A program made the translations under genes and the position numbers. Of a DNA stretch of 23,787 nt, positions 15,605-23,787 are shown one piece after another (positions within the stretch are counted from its first letter, which is position 1; each line of letters opens with the position of its first letter). Origin of the DNA: Spirochaetaceae bacterium (GTDB taxonomy: Bacteria > Spirochaetota > Spirochaetia > SZUA-6 > Bin103). The DNA lies in contig JAPPKD010000097.1 in NCBI GenBank assembly GCA_028820215.1, forward strand, positions 1-23,787. Reading direction: 5' to 3'. The notes beneath the pieces were generated by a model. That model was not told where the DNA came from. It did not search any database and saw only the letters and a program-made list of their open reading frames with translations.

Positions 15605-17245
15605 ATGTCTGCATCCTGGCCGCCGCGCCTGATGTTCAATTCGGACGGCAACTGGGTGAACAATTACCAGGAGCGGCACGACCCGTCCGACCTCACGCGG
15701 ATGATCGGCCCGCTCCGCGACGCCGGGGTCGACCTGCTGTCGGTGCTGATCGGCATCGACGACGACCTGTCATGGCGAGGCAGCCCGCACGGTCAGCTCT
15801 GGTGCGACAACGTCACGGAGTGGAACGTCGACGGCGTGCCCACCGACATCCACGGCAACCCGATTTCCGACGGCGCCGTACACATCCACGGTCGCGCGAC
15901 CACCAACCGGCAGGCCACCAACGCCCACGAGGAGCTGTTCAACACGATCGCTTCCGTGATCGACGACGGCCACGATCTGATGCAGATCTACGTCGACGGC
16001 GCCCGCGAGCACGGGCTGCCGGTGTTCGCGTCGATGCGCATGAACGACGCCCACACCGATACCGAGGACCGCATGTGGTACGGCCGCTCCACGCTCAAGA
16101 TCGAGCGCCCCGACCTGCTGATCGGCTCGGCAATGCCGGAGGCCAGGCACGGCTCCGAGTGGACCTTCAGTTGGATGTGGGACTACGCGCAGGACGAGGT
16201 GCGCCAGCGCTTCCTGGGCATCGCGGACGAGACGCTGACCCGCTACGACTTCGACGGCCTGGAGTTCGACTTCTGCCGGCAGCCGCCGTACTTCCGGGGC
16301 GGCGAGGTCGTGCAGAACATCCCCGTCATGACCGACTTCGTGCGGCAGGGATACGACGTCGTCCGACGTCACGCGAAACGGCGCGGGCGCGACCTGCGCT
16401 TCGTCGTGCGCGTCCCGACCAGCATCGGCGAGTCGCTGTCCATCGGCATCGACACCCTGGCGTGGATCCGCGAAGGGTTGGCCGACGCGTTCGTGATCTC
16501 CTCGCCCGGCTACTGCGTGACCGGGGCGGACGTGGCCGCGGCGGTCGAGGCGGCCGGCGGCACGGTGCCGGTCTACCGCGGCTTCGACGGCAGCACCTAC
16601 GCAGCCTCGCCGCAGGAAGGGTACGAGCGCAACGCCCCGGCCGTGCTGCGCGGCGCGGGTCTGAACGGGTACCGCGACGGAGCCGCCGGCATCGCGCTGT
16701 TCAACTACGACTACGGCAGCCACCGGGCCGGCCCCGTCCCGGGCGACTACCACGACCTGACCGAGGACCACCTGCAGACGATCCGCGACCTGCGCGAGCC
16801 GGAGGCGCTGGCGCGGCGCGACCGCTGCTACTACCTGGGGGGACCGGCGTCGCCGTCCGGCTGGGGCGACCACCGGCCGGTTCTGCCGCGCAGGTTGGCG
16901 CTGCGAGGACGCGGCGCCGGAGAAGGCCACGCCCTGCACGTGACCATCGTCGACGACCTCGACGCGGGGCGCGCCGACGGCCGTATCAAGCGAACGGAGC
17001 TGCGCCTGCGCCTCACGGACTACGAGCAGTCGAAGGAGCGCCTGCACCTCGCGATCAACGGCCGCCGCCTCGCCTTCGAGCCGGACCGCACCATCGCCAA
17101 CGGCGCGGGCGATGAGTGGCTGGTGTTCGACGATCCCGGCCTGCGGGCCGGAAGCAACGCGGTGCTCCTGATCCTGGACGGCGCTTCGACGCCGAAGCCG
17201 TGGCCGGTGCTGCACAGCGTGGAAGCGATGGTGGTCTGCTCATGA
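15605..17245 (+). CDS. TIM-barrel glycosidase-like protein, paralogue B
   Basis: A 546-residue paralogue of the minus-strand gene next to it. Shared landmarks are RLMFNSDGN at the start, VFASMRMNDAHTD, YDFDGLEFDFCRQPPYF with Glu220/Asp222 as candidate catalytic acids, GIALFNYDYG, and a C-terminal VDDLDAGRADG sandwich module. An insert around residues 60-110 with WCDNVTEWNVDG is specific to this copy. ATG 15605 has GGAGGG 5 nt upstream. Its stop overlaps the next start (ATGA 17242-17245), so it is co-translated with the propeller protein. Function: a putative glycosidase acting in the cytoplasm, substrate unknown. An alternative is a non-catalytic sugar-binding barrel, but the conserved acids argue against that. 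Confidence 0.78.
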   Translation: MSASWPPRLMFNSDGNWVNNYQERHDPSDLTRMIGPLRDAGVDLLSVLIGIDDDLSWRGSPHGQLWCDNVTEWNVDGVPTDIHGNPISDGAVHIHGRATTNRQATNAHEELFNTIASVIDDGHDLMQIYVDGAREHGLPVFASMRMNDAHTDTEDRMWYGRSTLKIERPDLLIGSAMPEARHGSEWTFSWMWDYAQDEVRQRFLGIADETLTRYDFDGLEFDFCRQPPYFRGGEVVQNIPVMTDFVRQGYDVVRRHAKRRGRDLRFVVRVPTSIGESLSIGIDTLAWIREGLADAFVISSPGYCVTGADVAAAVEAAGGTVPVYRGFDGSTYAASPQEGYERNAPAVLRGAGLNGYRDGAAGIALFNYDYGSHRAGPVPGDYHDLTEDHLQTIRDLREPEALARRDRCYYLGGPASPSGWGDHRPVLPRRLALRGRGAGEGHALHVTIVDDLDAGRADGRIKRTELRLRLTDYEQSKERLHLAINGRRLAFEPDRTIANGAGDEWLVFDDPGLRAGSNAVLLILDGASTPKPWPVLHSVEAMVVCS

Positions 17246-18729
17246 GTGCGATAGACGTCGGGTCGCGGCGGCAGCTCTTCATCGACGAACGGTTCATCGA
17301 ATCGAGCGAGGGTGTCTCGTTGACCATGAACCCGCCGGTCCAGCACCCGGAGCCGGTGGTGGTCGCAGACCGCCCCTGGGAGGAGCTGGGCATCGGCGCC
17401 TACAACACCGTGTGGCGCGAGCCGGACGGCGCCTTCCGCATGTGGTACGACGCCTGGATGAAGGCCGGCCTGCCCTCCGAGGGCGCCCGGCGCCTCGCCT
17501 ATGCCGAGTCTGACGACGGTATCCACTGGACGAAGCCGGAGCTCGGCCTGATCTCCTTCCGCGGATCGGCGAGCAACAACATCGTCGCGCCGCACATCGA
17601 ACGGCAGAGCATGCAGGGCGCCACCGTGTTCCGCGACGACCGCGCCCCGGCCGAGGAGCGCTACAAGCTCTGGACCAAGTTCCGCCCCACCGACGAAGAG
17701 GTGGACGCCGGCGCGCTGCAAGGGCTGTGGGCCATGCACTCGCCGGACGGCATCCACTGGGAGACGTACCCCGACCAGCCCAATCCGCGCGACGCCATGT
17801 GCGACGTGCAGAACATGCTGTTCTGGGACGACCGGCTGCAGCTCTACGTGGGCTACATCCGCGTCCGCGACACCCAGATCGTGGACGAGGCCGCGGAAGC
17901 GGCCGGCCGGGGCAGCTACCGGTGCGTCGGCCGCATCACGTCCCCGGACTTCCGGGAGTGGTCGCCGCTGGAGGTCGTCTTCGAGGCGGACGCGCAGGAC
18001 CTGGGCATCCCCGTGCCGTGGCAGCGCGACGATCCGCGCCCGAACATCGACTTCTACACCAACTGCGCGATGAAGTACGCGTGGGCCGAGGACGTCTACC
18101 TGATGCTGCCGTCGGCCTTCTATCACTGGGGCGAGAACGACCTTCCCGCGACCATGGACGTGCAGCTCCTGACCAGCCGGGACGGGGTCCGCTGGAGCCG
18201 CGCGGGCGGCCGCAAGCCGTTCCTGCGCCGCGGGCTGGACGGCACCAACACCTCCGGCATGCTGTACGCCAACCCGTGGCTGATCCCGGTCGGGGACGAG
18301 CTGTGGGTGTACTACGCCGGCATGAAGCGCCTGCACGGCGGCCCGGTGGAGAGCGAGGACGAGCGCAAGCTGGGCAAGCACTCCGGCATCTTCCGCGCCT
18401 CGCTGCGGCGCGACGGGTTCATCTCCGCCGACGCGGACTACGGCGGCGGAGAGCTGACTACCCCGCCGGTGCGCTTCTCCGGGCGCACGCTCACCCTCAA
18501 CTGCGACGCGGGAGCCGGTGGCTGGCTGAAGGTGGAGATGCTCGATTCCGAAGGGCATCCGCTGCCGGGGTTCGAGCTCGACGCGGCCGACGCGGTTCTG
18601 GGCAACGGCGTTTCCAAGACGGTGACCTGGCAAGGACGGGACGACGCGAGCGGCGCCGCCGGCCGGCCGGTGCGCCTGCGGTTCGTGATGCGCGACGTGA
18701 AGCTGTACGCGTTCCAGTTCGCGAGCTGA
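17242..18729 (+). CDS. GH32/GH43-like five-bladed beta-propeller protein, copy 1
   Basis: A 495-residue protein with the sequence texture of GH32/43/68 propellers: QLFIDERFIE at the start, then repeated blades with SDDGIHWTKPELGL, SPDGIHWETYPD, LFWDDRLQLYVGYIRV and TSRDGVRWSRAG, each a D-G-x-x-W turn. A C-terminal beta module (LTLNCDAGAGGWLKVEMLDSEG, LRFVMRDVKLYAFQF) is shared with the gene at 22128. The classic WMNDPNG and ECPD motifs of GH32 are absent, so it is not a normal fructosidase and its catalytic residues are not evident. ATG 17242 overlaps the previous stop, so it is coupled to paralogue B. No signal peptide. The coupling suggests both proteins act on the same glycan. Confidence 0.75.
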   Translation: MSAIDVGSRRQLFIDERFIESSEGVSLTMNPPVQHPEPVVVADRPWEELGIGAYNTVWREPDGAFRMWYDAWMKAGLPSEGARRLAYAESDDGIHWTKPELGLISFRGSASNNIVAPHIERQSMQGATVFRDDRAPAEERYKLWTKFRPTDEEVDAGALQGLWAMHSPDGIHWETYPDQPNPRDAMCDVQNMLFWDDRLQLYVGYIRVRDTQIVDEAAEAAGRGSYRCVGRITSPDFREWSPLEVVFEADAQDLGIPVPWQRDDPRPNIDFYTNCAMKYAWAEDVYLMLPSAFYHWGENDLPATMDVQLLTSRDGVRWSRAGGRKPFLRRGLDGTNTSGMLYANPWLIPVGDELWVYYAGMKRLHGGPVESEDERKLGKHSGIFRASLRRDGFISADADYGGGELTTPPVRFSGRTLTLNCDAGAGGWLKVEMLDSEGHPLPGFELDAADAVLGNGVSKTVTWQGRDDASGAAGRPVRLRFVMRDVKLYAFQFAS

Positions 18730-18764
18730 CCGGGCGCCGCCGACGCGGCTTTCGACTGCCTGCC

Positions 18765-19387
18765 ATGGCACTGTTCTCCTCCGATCGGGAGCGCCGCCTC
18801 TGGCTGTGGACGCTGGCCGTCGTGGTCGCGATCTATTCCACCCTGGGCCTCGCGCAGACGCTGACCCGGGCGTTGCTCGACAGCGGCCTGCTGGGCGCCT
18901 CTTTCCCCCTCGTCTCCTTCCTCGTCGCCATGTTCCTGGTGGGGGCGACCGTCGTAACGCACGGCCTGAATGCCCGGCCCGGCGGAGTGGAGATCGCCGT
19001 CGCTCTGGGCGTCACGGCCGCCTACGCGCTGGTGTTCCTCAGGATGGTGGGTCCGGAGGAGCGTTCGCACCTCATCGAATACGGCGTGGTGGCCGTATTC
19101 ATCCACGAAGCGCTCGCCGAGCGCGCCAGTCAGGGGCGCCGGGTCCCGGCGCTTCCGCTGCTCGCCGTCCTGGCCACGGCGGCGCTGGGCGTGGTGGATG
19201 AGTGCATCCAGATCTTTGTGCCGAATCGTGTCTTCGACCCGATGGATATGGTGTTCACCTGCTCGCGGCCACGATGGCGGTGGGTGCGAGCGTCGCGCTG
19301 TCGTGGGCGCGGCGCTGGACGAGAACCCGCCGGGTGCGCCGCCACGGCAGCCCTTCTCGGCAATCAGATCGGCACCATCGACCTTGA
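18765..19387 (+). pseudogene. VanZ-like membrane protein gene, one-base frameshift
   Basis: From ATG 18765 the product has about four membrane segments (LWLWTLAVVVAIYSTLGLA, FPLVSFLVAMFLVGA, VAVALG-type, LLAVLATAALGVVDE). The VanZ-like pattern EYGVVAVFIHEAL...DECIQIFVPNRVFDPMDMVF follows. At about 19257 the frame breaks; adding one A (TTCACC to TTCAACC) gives MVFNLLAATMAVGASVALSW, the expected last helix, ending at TGA 19385-19387. Unrepaired, the frame runs into Arg-rich nonsense to 19415. VanZ-family proteins are small membrane proteins of unclear role, some linked to glycopeptide tolerance. The 3' end abuts an antisense gene remnant. The start has no strong ribosome site. Confidence 0.7.
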
Positions 19388-19445
19388 TCCACCCCGTGAC
19401 GGGCGTCGGCGCTGATCTGCAGGCGATCGCGCTCGGCCGGCTGGC
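19340..19445 (-). pseudogene. Antisense remnant of a beta-propeller gene C-terminal module
   Basis: Read on the minus strand, DRLQISADA (19402-19428) and, after a one-base shift, GWIKVDGADLIAEKG correspond to DRLQINADASRGRIKVEVADPIGKP of the intact gene at 22128 and to LNCDAGAGGWLKVEMLDSEG of the gene at 17242. The DNA also matches clearly: TGATCTGCAGGCG occurs in both this place and the intact gene near 22357. Ten bases separate the two matching blocks where a multiple of three is needed. It is the fossil of a third family member, overlapping the 3' end of the VanZ gene. Confidence 0.6.
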
Positions 19446-19523
19446 GATTGACGATAGTCACGCGATACGTCAGTACTGGCGCAGAGTAAGTGATCAGATC
19501 CTTCAATTGCCCCGACACCAGTC

Positions 19524-19880
19524 ATGACCGAGTGTGATCCGATTACCCCGGGCGAGATCCTGCTGGAAGAGTTCCTGAAACCCGTGGGCCTGAGCCAGTA
19601 CCGTCTGGCAAAGGAAGTGGATGTCCCTGCTCAGCGAATCAGCGCCATCGTCGGCGGCAAGCGGGCGATTACCGCGGACACTGACCTGCGGCTCTGTCGG
19701 TTCTTCGGTTTGTCCCGTGGCTACTGGCTGCGGGCGCAGGCTGCCCACGACACCGAGATTGCCGAACGCGAGATGGGGCCGGCGCTGGACCGAATCAAGC
19801 CGTGGGCGCAGCCGGCGCCTGCCGTGCACGCTCCCGCGCGTGGCGTGGCGGAGTCCGGCGAGCGCCGCTACACGACCTGA
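19524..19880 (+). CDS. Orphan HigA-like antitoxin, XRE family
   Basis: A 118-residue HigA/VapI-type protein: PITPGEILLEEFLKPVGLS, then a helix-turn-helix (QYRLAKEVDVPAQRISAIVGGKRAI), then LCRFFGLSRGYWLRAQ. It aligns along its length with the HigA at 11008 but is clearly diverged, and has a longer Pro/Ala-rich tail. No HigB toxin is found upstream; that stretch (19388-19523) holds only the glycosidase remnant. No ribosome site precedes ATG 19524. It may be a stranded antitoxin, a solo regulator, or a guard against related HigB toxins. It ends 6 bp from the convergent HNH gene. Confidence 0.8.
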   Translation: MTECDPITPGEILLEEFLKPVGLSQYRLAKEVDVPAQRISAIVGGKRAITADTDLRLCRFFGLSRGYWLRAQAAHDTEIAEREMGPALDRIKPWAQPAPAVHAPARGVAESGERRYTT

Positions 19881-19886
19881 CCGGCG

Positions 19887-20783
19887 TCACGCCGCCCGAA
19901 ACCTCTCGTAACGCCACGCAAGTCGGTCGGGATCCGGACGGTCTGCCCGTCGGCTGGGCAGGATCACCGCCGATTCATGCAGTTCCTGCAAACCATGAAG
20001 AAGCATCGGTCCATCCGTCTCCTCACGGACATCCGGGCGGACGTGCACGGTGTAGTCGGGTGATATCCCAAGCAGGTCGTTGTCATAGGCCGCATGGTGG
20101 ATCTTGCACAAGCACAGTCCATTCTGGACGACCGGGTCACCGCCATCCTCGCTGTCCGGAACGATGTGCGCGGCGTCGAGCAAGTTTCGATGGCGAAGTC
20201 GACACAGGGAACAACAACCCGAGTAGGCATCGACCACGAGTTCGCGAAACGCGGTCTGGTGGAGGCGGCGCCTGGTCTCGCGCGTGATGTATCGGCGGAT
20301 CCCGATGATCGAGTCTGATCCTATGAAATCGGGCGACCCTTCCGGCGGGCTCAAACCGTGGGCGGCCTCGAGCGCCACCATGCACCGGAGCTCGTGTGGA
20401 CGATCCTCGACGATGAACACCGGCCACACCGGCATGTACCGGCCGCGTGCCACGCCGTGAAAGTAGATCAGTGGCGTACGGGTGCGGCACAACTCGCGCA
20501 GACCGACGTTGTCCCGGTGTTGAGCGTCCGTGCCACGGTAGCGATACGCGAGAAATCCTTCCTCGGTAAACGAGTCGTCATATGGCCCGGAGGGCACCGA
20601 TGTGATGGAGAGGGGAAGATCCAGCACACGCGGCTTCCAGATGCCGGGCTGCCCCATGAACGTGATCCGTCCGCCGCGATGCTCGAAGCCGGCTTGGAGA
20701 GTCCCCCTGGGGATGACGTAGCCATGCAGGGCGGCCTGCTCGGCAAGCCATGAAAAAGCGGCTGACCTGATTTCGGCGTCCAC
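19887..20783 (-). CDS. HNH endonuclease domain protein
   Basis: A 298-residue protein. The C-terminal HNH_2-type domain (about residues 185-250) shows FRELVVDAYSGCCSLCRLRH with a CxxC pair, the catalytic AHIVPDSEDGG and the N-x8-H end of NGLCLCKIHHAAYDND. The N-terminal 180 residues form a separate domain with GPYDDSFTEEGFLAYRYRGTD, HRDNVGLRELC and PVWPVFIVED, as seen in putative restriction endonucleases with a DNA- or base-recognising front part. That reading is an inference. Such proteins are candidates for defence against modified DNA. The start is a GTG at 20783 with a weak ribosome site. It follows the P450 gene by 56 bp on the same strand. Confidence 0.8.
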   Translation of the reverse strand: MDAEIRSAAFSWLAEQAALHGYVIPRGTLQAGFEHRGGRITFMGQPGIWKPRVLDLPLSITSVPSGPYDDSFTEEGFLAYRYRGTDAQHRDNVGLRELCRTRTPLIYFHGVARGRYMPVWPVFIVEDRPHELRCMVALEAAHGLSPPEGSPDFIGSDSIIGIRRYITRETRRRLHQTAFRELVVDAYSGCCSLCRLRHRNLLDAAHIVPDSEDGGDPVVQNGLCLCKIHHAAYDNDLLGISPDYTVHVRPDVREETDGPMLLHGLQELHESAVILPSRRADRPDPDRLAWRYERFRAA

Positions 20784-20839
20784 AGATCTCTGACGGACGA
20801 CGATATCGCACAGCCGATCAGCTCACAATCGGACGGACG

Positions 20840-22105
<1,266 letters not shown>

Positions 22106-22127
22106 CGTGTCCGTCCGGCTCGATCCT

Positions 22128-23678
22128 TCAGGCCGCTTCCACGGTGAACGAATACAGCTTGGACTCGTACAGGTAGAACCGGAGCCGCACCACCTGGCCG
22201 GCGAGGTCGCGCAGCGCCGCGCTGCCGTTCCAGGTCACGGGCACGCGCAGCCCGTCCTCTTCGATTGGCCGGCAGTCGCGGACGGCGAGCCCGGGGATCG
22301 GTTTCCCGATCGGGTCGGCGACCTCGACCTTGATGCGCCCGCGCGAGGCGTCCGCGTTGATCTGCAGGCGGTCGCCCTCCAGCCGGAACGGCTTGGTGAT
22401 CAGCACGCCCAGCTCGTCCGCCGCCGCGCGCGCGACGAAGCGGCCCTTCGGCAGCGTGGCCAGGCCGGTCCCGCTCGTCCGCCCCGGAACGTTGTGCGAA
22501 CCCGAGTGTCCGGCGTAGTAGAAGCGCAACTCGTCGCCGTGCTCGATCATCCGCGAGCCGGCGATCATGCCGCCGTCCCAACTGCCGATCACGCCTCGCG
22601 GAATGAACACCGGCCGGTTGGCCAGCCGCTCCCAGCGGAACCCGTCCCGGCTGAAGGTCAACTGGACGTCCAAAGTGTCCGCCTGCGAGGGGTCGCCCAG
22701 GTATCCCTTGCGCCCCCACTTGTTGAAGACCTGCAGCAGCCCGATGTACACGCCGTCGCAGACGCAGACGTCGATGCCGTACAGGCGCGGCGGGTCCAGC
22801 TCGTCGGGGCGGATGATCACCTCCGGGTCGGTCCAGTTCACGAAGTCGTCGCTCTCCGCCCGGGCGATCCTGCGGTTGCAACCCATCCCTTCGTGCGCGT
22901 GGTCGGTGGCGCCGATCGCCGCGCGCGTGTCCACGTACGGCTGCGCGCGCAGGTAGCGGTGCAGGTAGTCCTCCGCCTCCCGGTGCCGGTACAGACCCCG
23001 CTCGTCGCCCTCGACCTCGGGAAAGCCCAGGTCGCCGGGCACCTCGCCGCGCGGGCCGGCCAGGATGGTCGGCCGGCGGAAGTTCACGTAGCGGCCGATC
23101 CGCTCGTCGTAGAGGAAGCAGCCGTTGCCGTCGTTGGAGTCGCGGATGATGGAGCGCTCGTCCGGGTACATGTGCCAGCGGATGCCGTCGGCCGAGTACG
23201 CCGCGAACAGCCGGCCGCCGCCGCGCCGGTCGGGATCGACGTGGTGGTACCAGCGCTTGATCGTCCCCTTGTACCGCCTGCCCGGATCGGGATCGTGCGG
23301 GTCCTTCATCGCCACCCCGAACTCGCCGTGCATGGCCGAGACGTCTATCAGGTTGTTCCGCTTCGATCCTGAGTGCTCGACGATGCCGAGCTCCGGCTTG
23401 TGCCAGTGGAAACCGTCCTCGGACACGGCGTACGCCCGGGCGTACAGCGCCTCGTTGCCGGGGTCGTCCTCGGGATCCTCGGGGACCGCCGGATACCACG
23501 CCTTGAACAGCTTCTCCTCGGCGTCGTACAGGCTGGGAGCGATCGCCAGCGGGTTGTCCGGATGCTTGGCCGGCATCTCCGGAACCCGGCGCAGCAGCCA
23601 GATGTCGTCGACGACGTGATCGTCGATCAGGAGCTGCGTCGCCGTGCCGACTTCCGCCAATCGATACCGGTCCTGCAT
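22128..23678 (-). CDS. GH32/GH43-like five-bladed beta-propeller protein, copy 2
   Basis: A 516-residue paralogue of the protein at 17242. It starts with TQLLIDDHVVDD, has propeller turns SEDGFHWHKPELGI, SADGIRWHMYPDE, SDDFVNWTDPEV and SRDGFRWERLANR, and ends with the C-terminal module DRLQINADASRGRIKVEV and LRFYLYESKLYSFTVEAA. GH32 catalytic motifs are not present in recognisable form. No signal peptide. ATG 23678 is chosen for GGAGGG 4 nt upstream; ATG 23699 would add seven residues. It is the first gene after a candidate promoter and is followed closely by the P450 gene, so the two may act on one substrate. Confidence 0.75.
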   Translation of the reverse strand: MQDRYRLAEVGTATQLLIDDHVVDDIWLLRRVPEMPAKHPDNPLAIAPSLYDAEEKLFKAWYPAVPEDPEDDPGNEALYARAYAVSEDGFHWHKPELGIVEHSGSKRNNLIDVSAMHGEFGVAMKDPHDPDPGRRYKGTIKRWYHHVDPDRRGGGRLFAAYSADGIRWHMYPDERSIIRDSNDGNGCFLYDERIGRYVNFRRPTILAGPRGEVPGDLGFPEVEGDERGLYRHREAEDYLHRYLRAQPYVDTRAAIGATDHAHEGMGCNRRIARAESDDFVNWTDPEVIIRPDELDPPRLYGIDVCVCDGVYIGLLQVFNKWGRKGYLGDPSQADTLDVQLTFSRDGFRWERLANRPVFIPRGVIGSWDGGMIAGSRMIEHGDELRFYYAGHSGSHNVPGRTSGTGLATLPKGRFVARAAADELGVLITKPFRLEGDRLQINADASRGRIKVEVADPIGKPIPGLAVRDCRPIEEDGLRVPVTWNGSAALRDLAGQVVRLRFYLYESKLYSFTVEAA

Positions 23679-23752
23679 GGTGCCCTCCGTGCCAGCCATT
23701 CTGACCGTGGCAGCCGGCCCCCACAACGGCGCCCGTGTTGCCTCACCTAAGA

Positions 23753-23780
23753 ATCGTACCGTAGCGAGATCGTGCCTCAA
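23753..23780 (-). promoter_or_regulatory. Candidate promoter of the minus-strand propeller-P450 run
   Basis: On the minus strand, TTGAGG (23775-23780) is followed by a 16-bp spacer and TACGAT (23753-23758), four of six matches in each box. It lies about 75 bp upstream of the start codon at 23678. No obvious dyad overlaps it. Confidence 0.4.
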
Positions 23781-23787
23781 GTAAGAA

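Noticed and set aside
19452..19458. CGATAGT resembling the higBA operator half-site, upstream of the orphan higA
   Set aside because: Seven bases are expected about once by chance in this window, there is no partner arm, and the site lies in or beside the propeller-gene remnant.
20814..20832. Small stem CCGAT/ATCGG between the P450 and HNH genes
   Set aside because: Five base pairs with a 9-nt loop and no U-tract is too weak to call a terminator.

Overview
The window is a GC-rich bacterial stretch with strong AGGAGG-type ribosome sites, tight operons and many carbohydrate-catabolism genes. It carries no rRNA, tRNA or other taxonomic marker, so the organism cannot be named. The mix of sugar ABC transport, repeated phytanoyl-CoA-dioxygenase-like (PhyH) proteins, cytoplasmic glycosidase-like paralogues, a P450 and toxin-antitoxin genes resembles genomes of soil or sponge-associated lineages (Spirochaetes, Chloroflexi, Latescibacteria or Poribacteria type). 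That placement is an impression, not a measurement.

Region 1 (1-8928) is one plus-strand catabolic unit. A promoter with a consensus -35 and a near-perfect dyad over the expected start site controls a ROK-family regulator. It is followed by a periplasmic sugar-binding protein, an RbsC-type permease, a YhfX-like fold-III PLP enzyme, a single-domain ABC ATPase, a GlmS/NagB-II-like double-SIS enzyme and an M20 amidohydrolase. The genes from the permease to M20 are packed with 16-bp, ATGA, GTGA and 0-bp junctions. A PhyH oxygenase gene follows, broken by a one-base deletion. The set looks like uptake and dismantling of a nitrogen-containing sugar or sugar-amino-acid/N-acyl conjugate; the substrate is inferred only.

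Region 2 (8929-11340) is a zone of decay. It holds a glycosidase-like gene without its N-terminal half and with an in-frame stop, a degenerate second copy of its C-terminal part about 495 bp further on, and an intact HigBA toxin-antitoxin module with a palindromic promoter region.

Region 3 (11397-18729) is a second carbohydrate block: an intact PhyH dioxygenase, a GH32 beta-fructosidase, a divergent pair of paralogous TIM-barrel glycosidase-like genes sharing a 77-bp promoter region, and a beta-propeller GH32/GH43-like protein translationally coupled to one of them. None of these has a signal peptide, suggesting cytoplasmic processing of imported oligosaccharides.

Region 4 (18765-23787) holds a VanZ-like membrane gene with a one-base frameshift, an antisense remnant of a further beta-propeller gene, an orphan HigA-like antitoxin, and a minus-strand run: second beta-propeller gene, cytochrome P450, HNH endonuclease. 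The two clean frameshifts each look like loss of one base from a doublet, so assembly error and recent gene inactivation both have to be considered.
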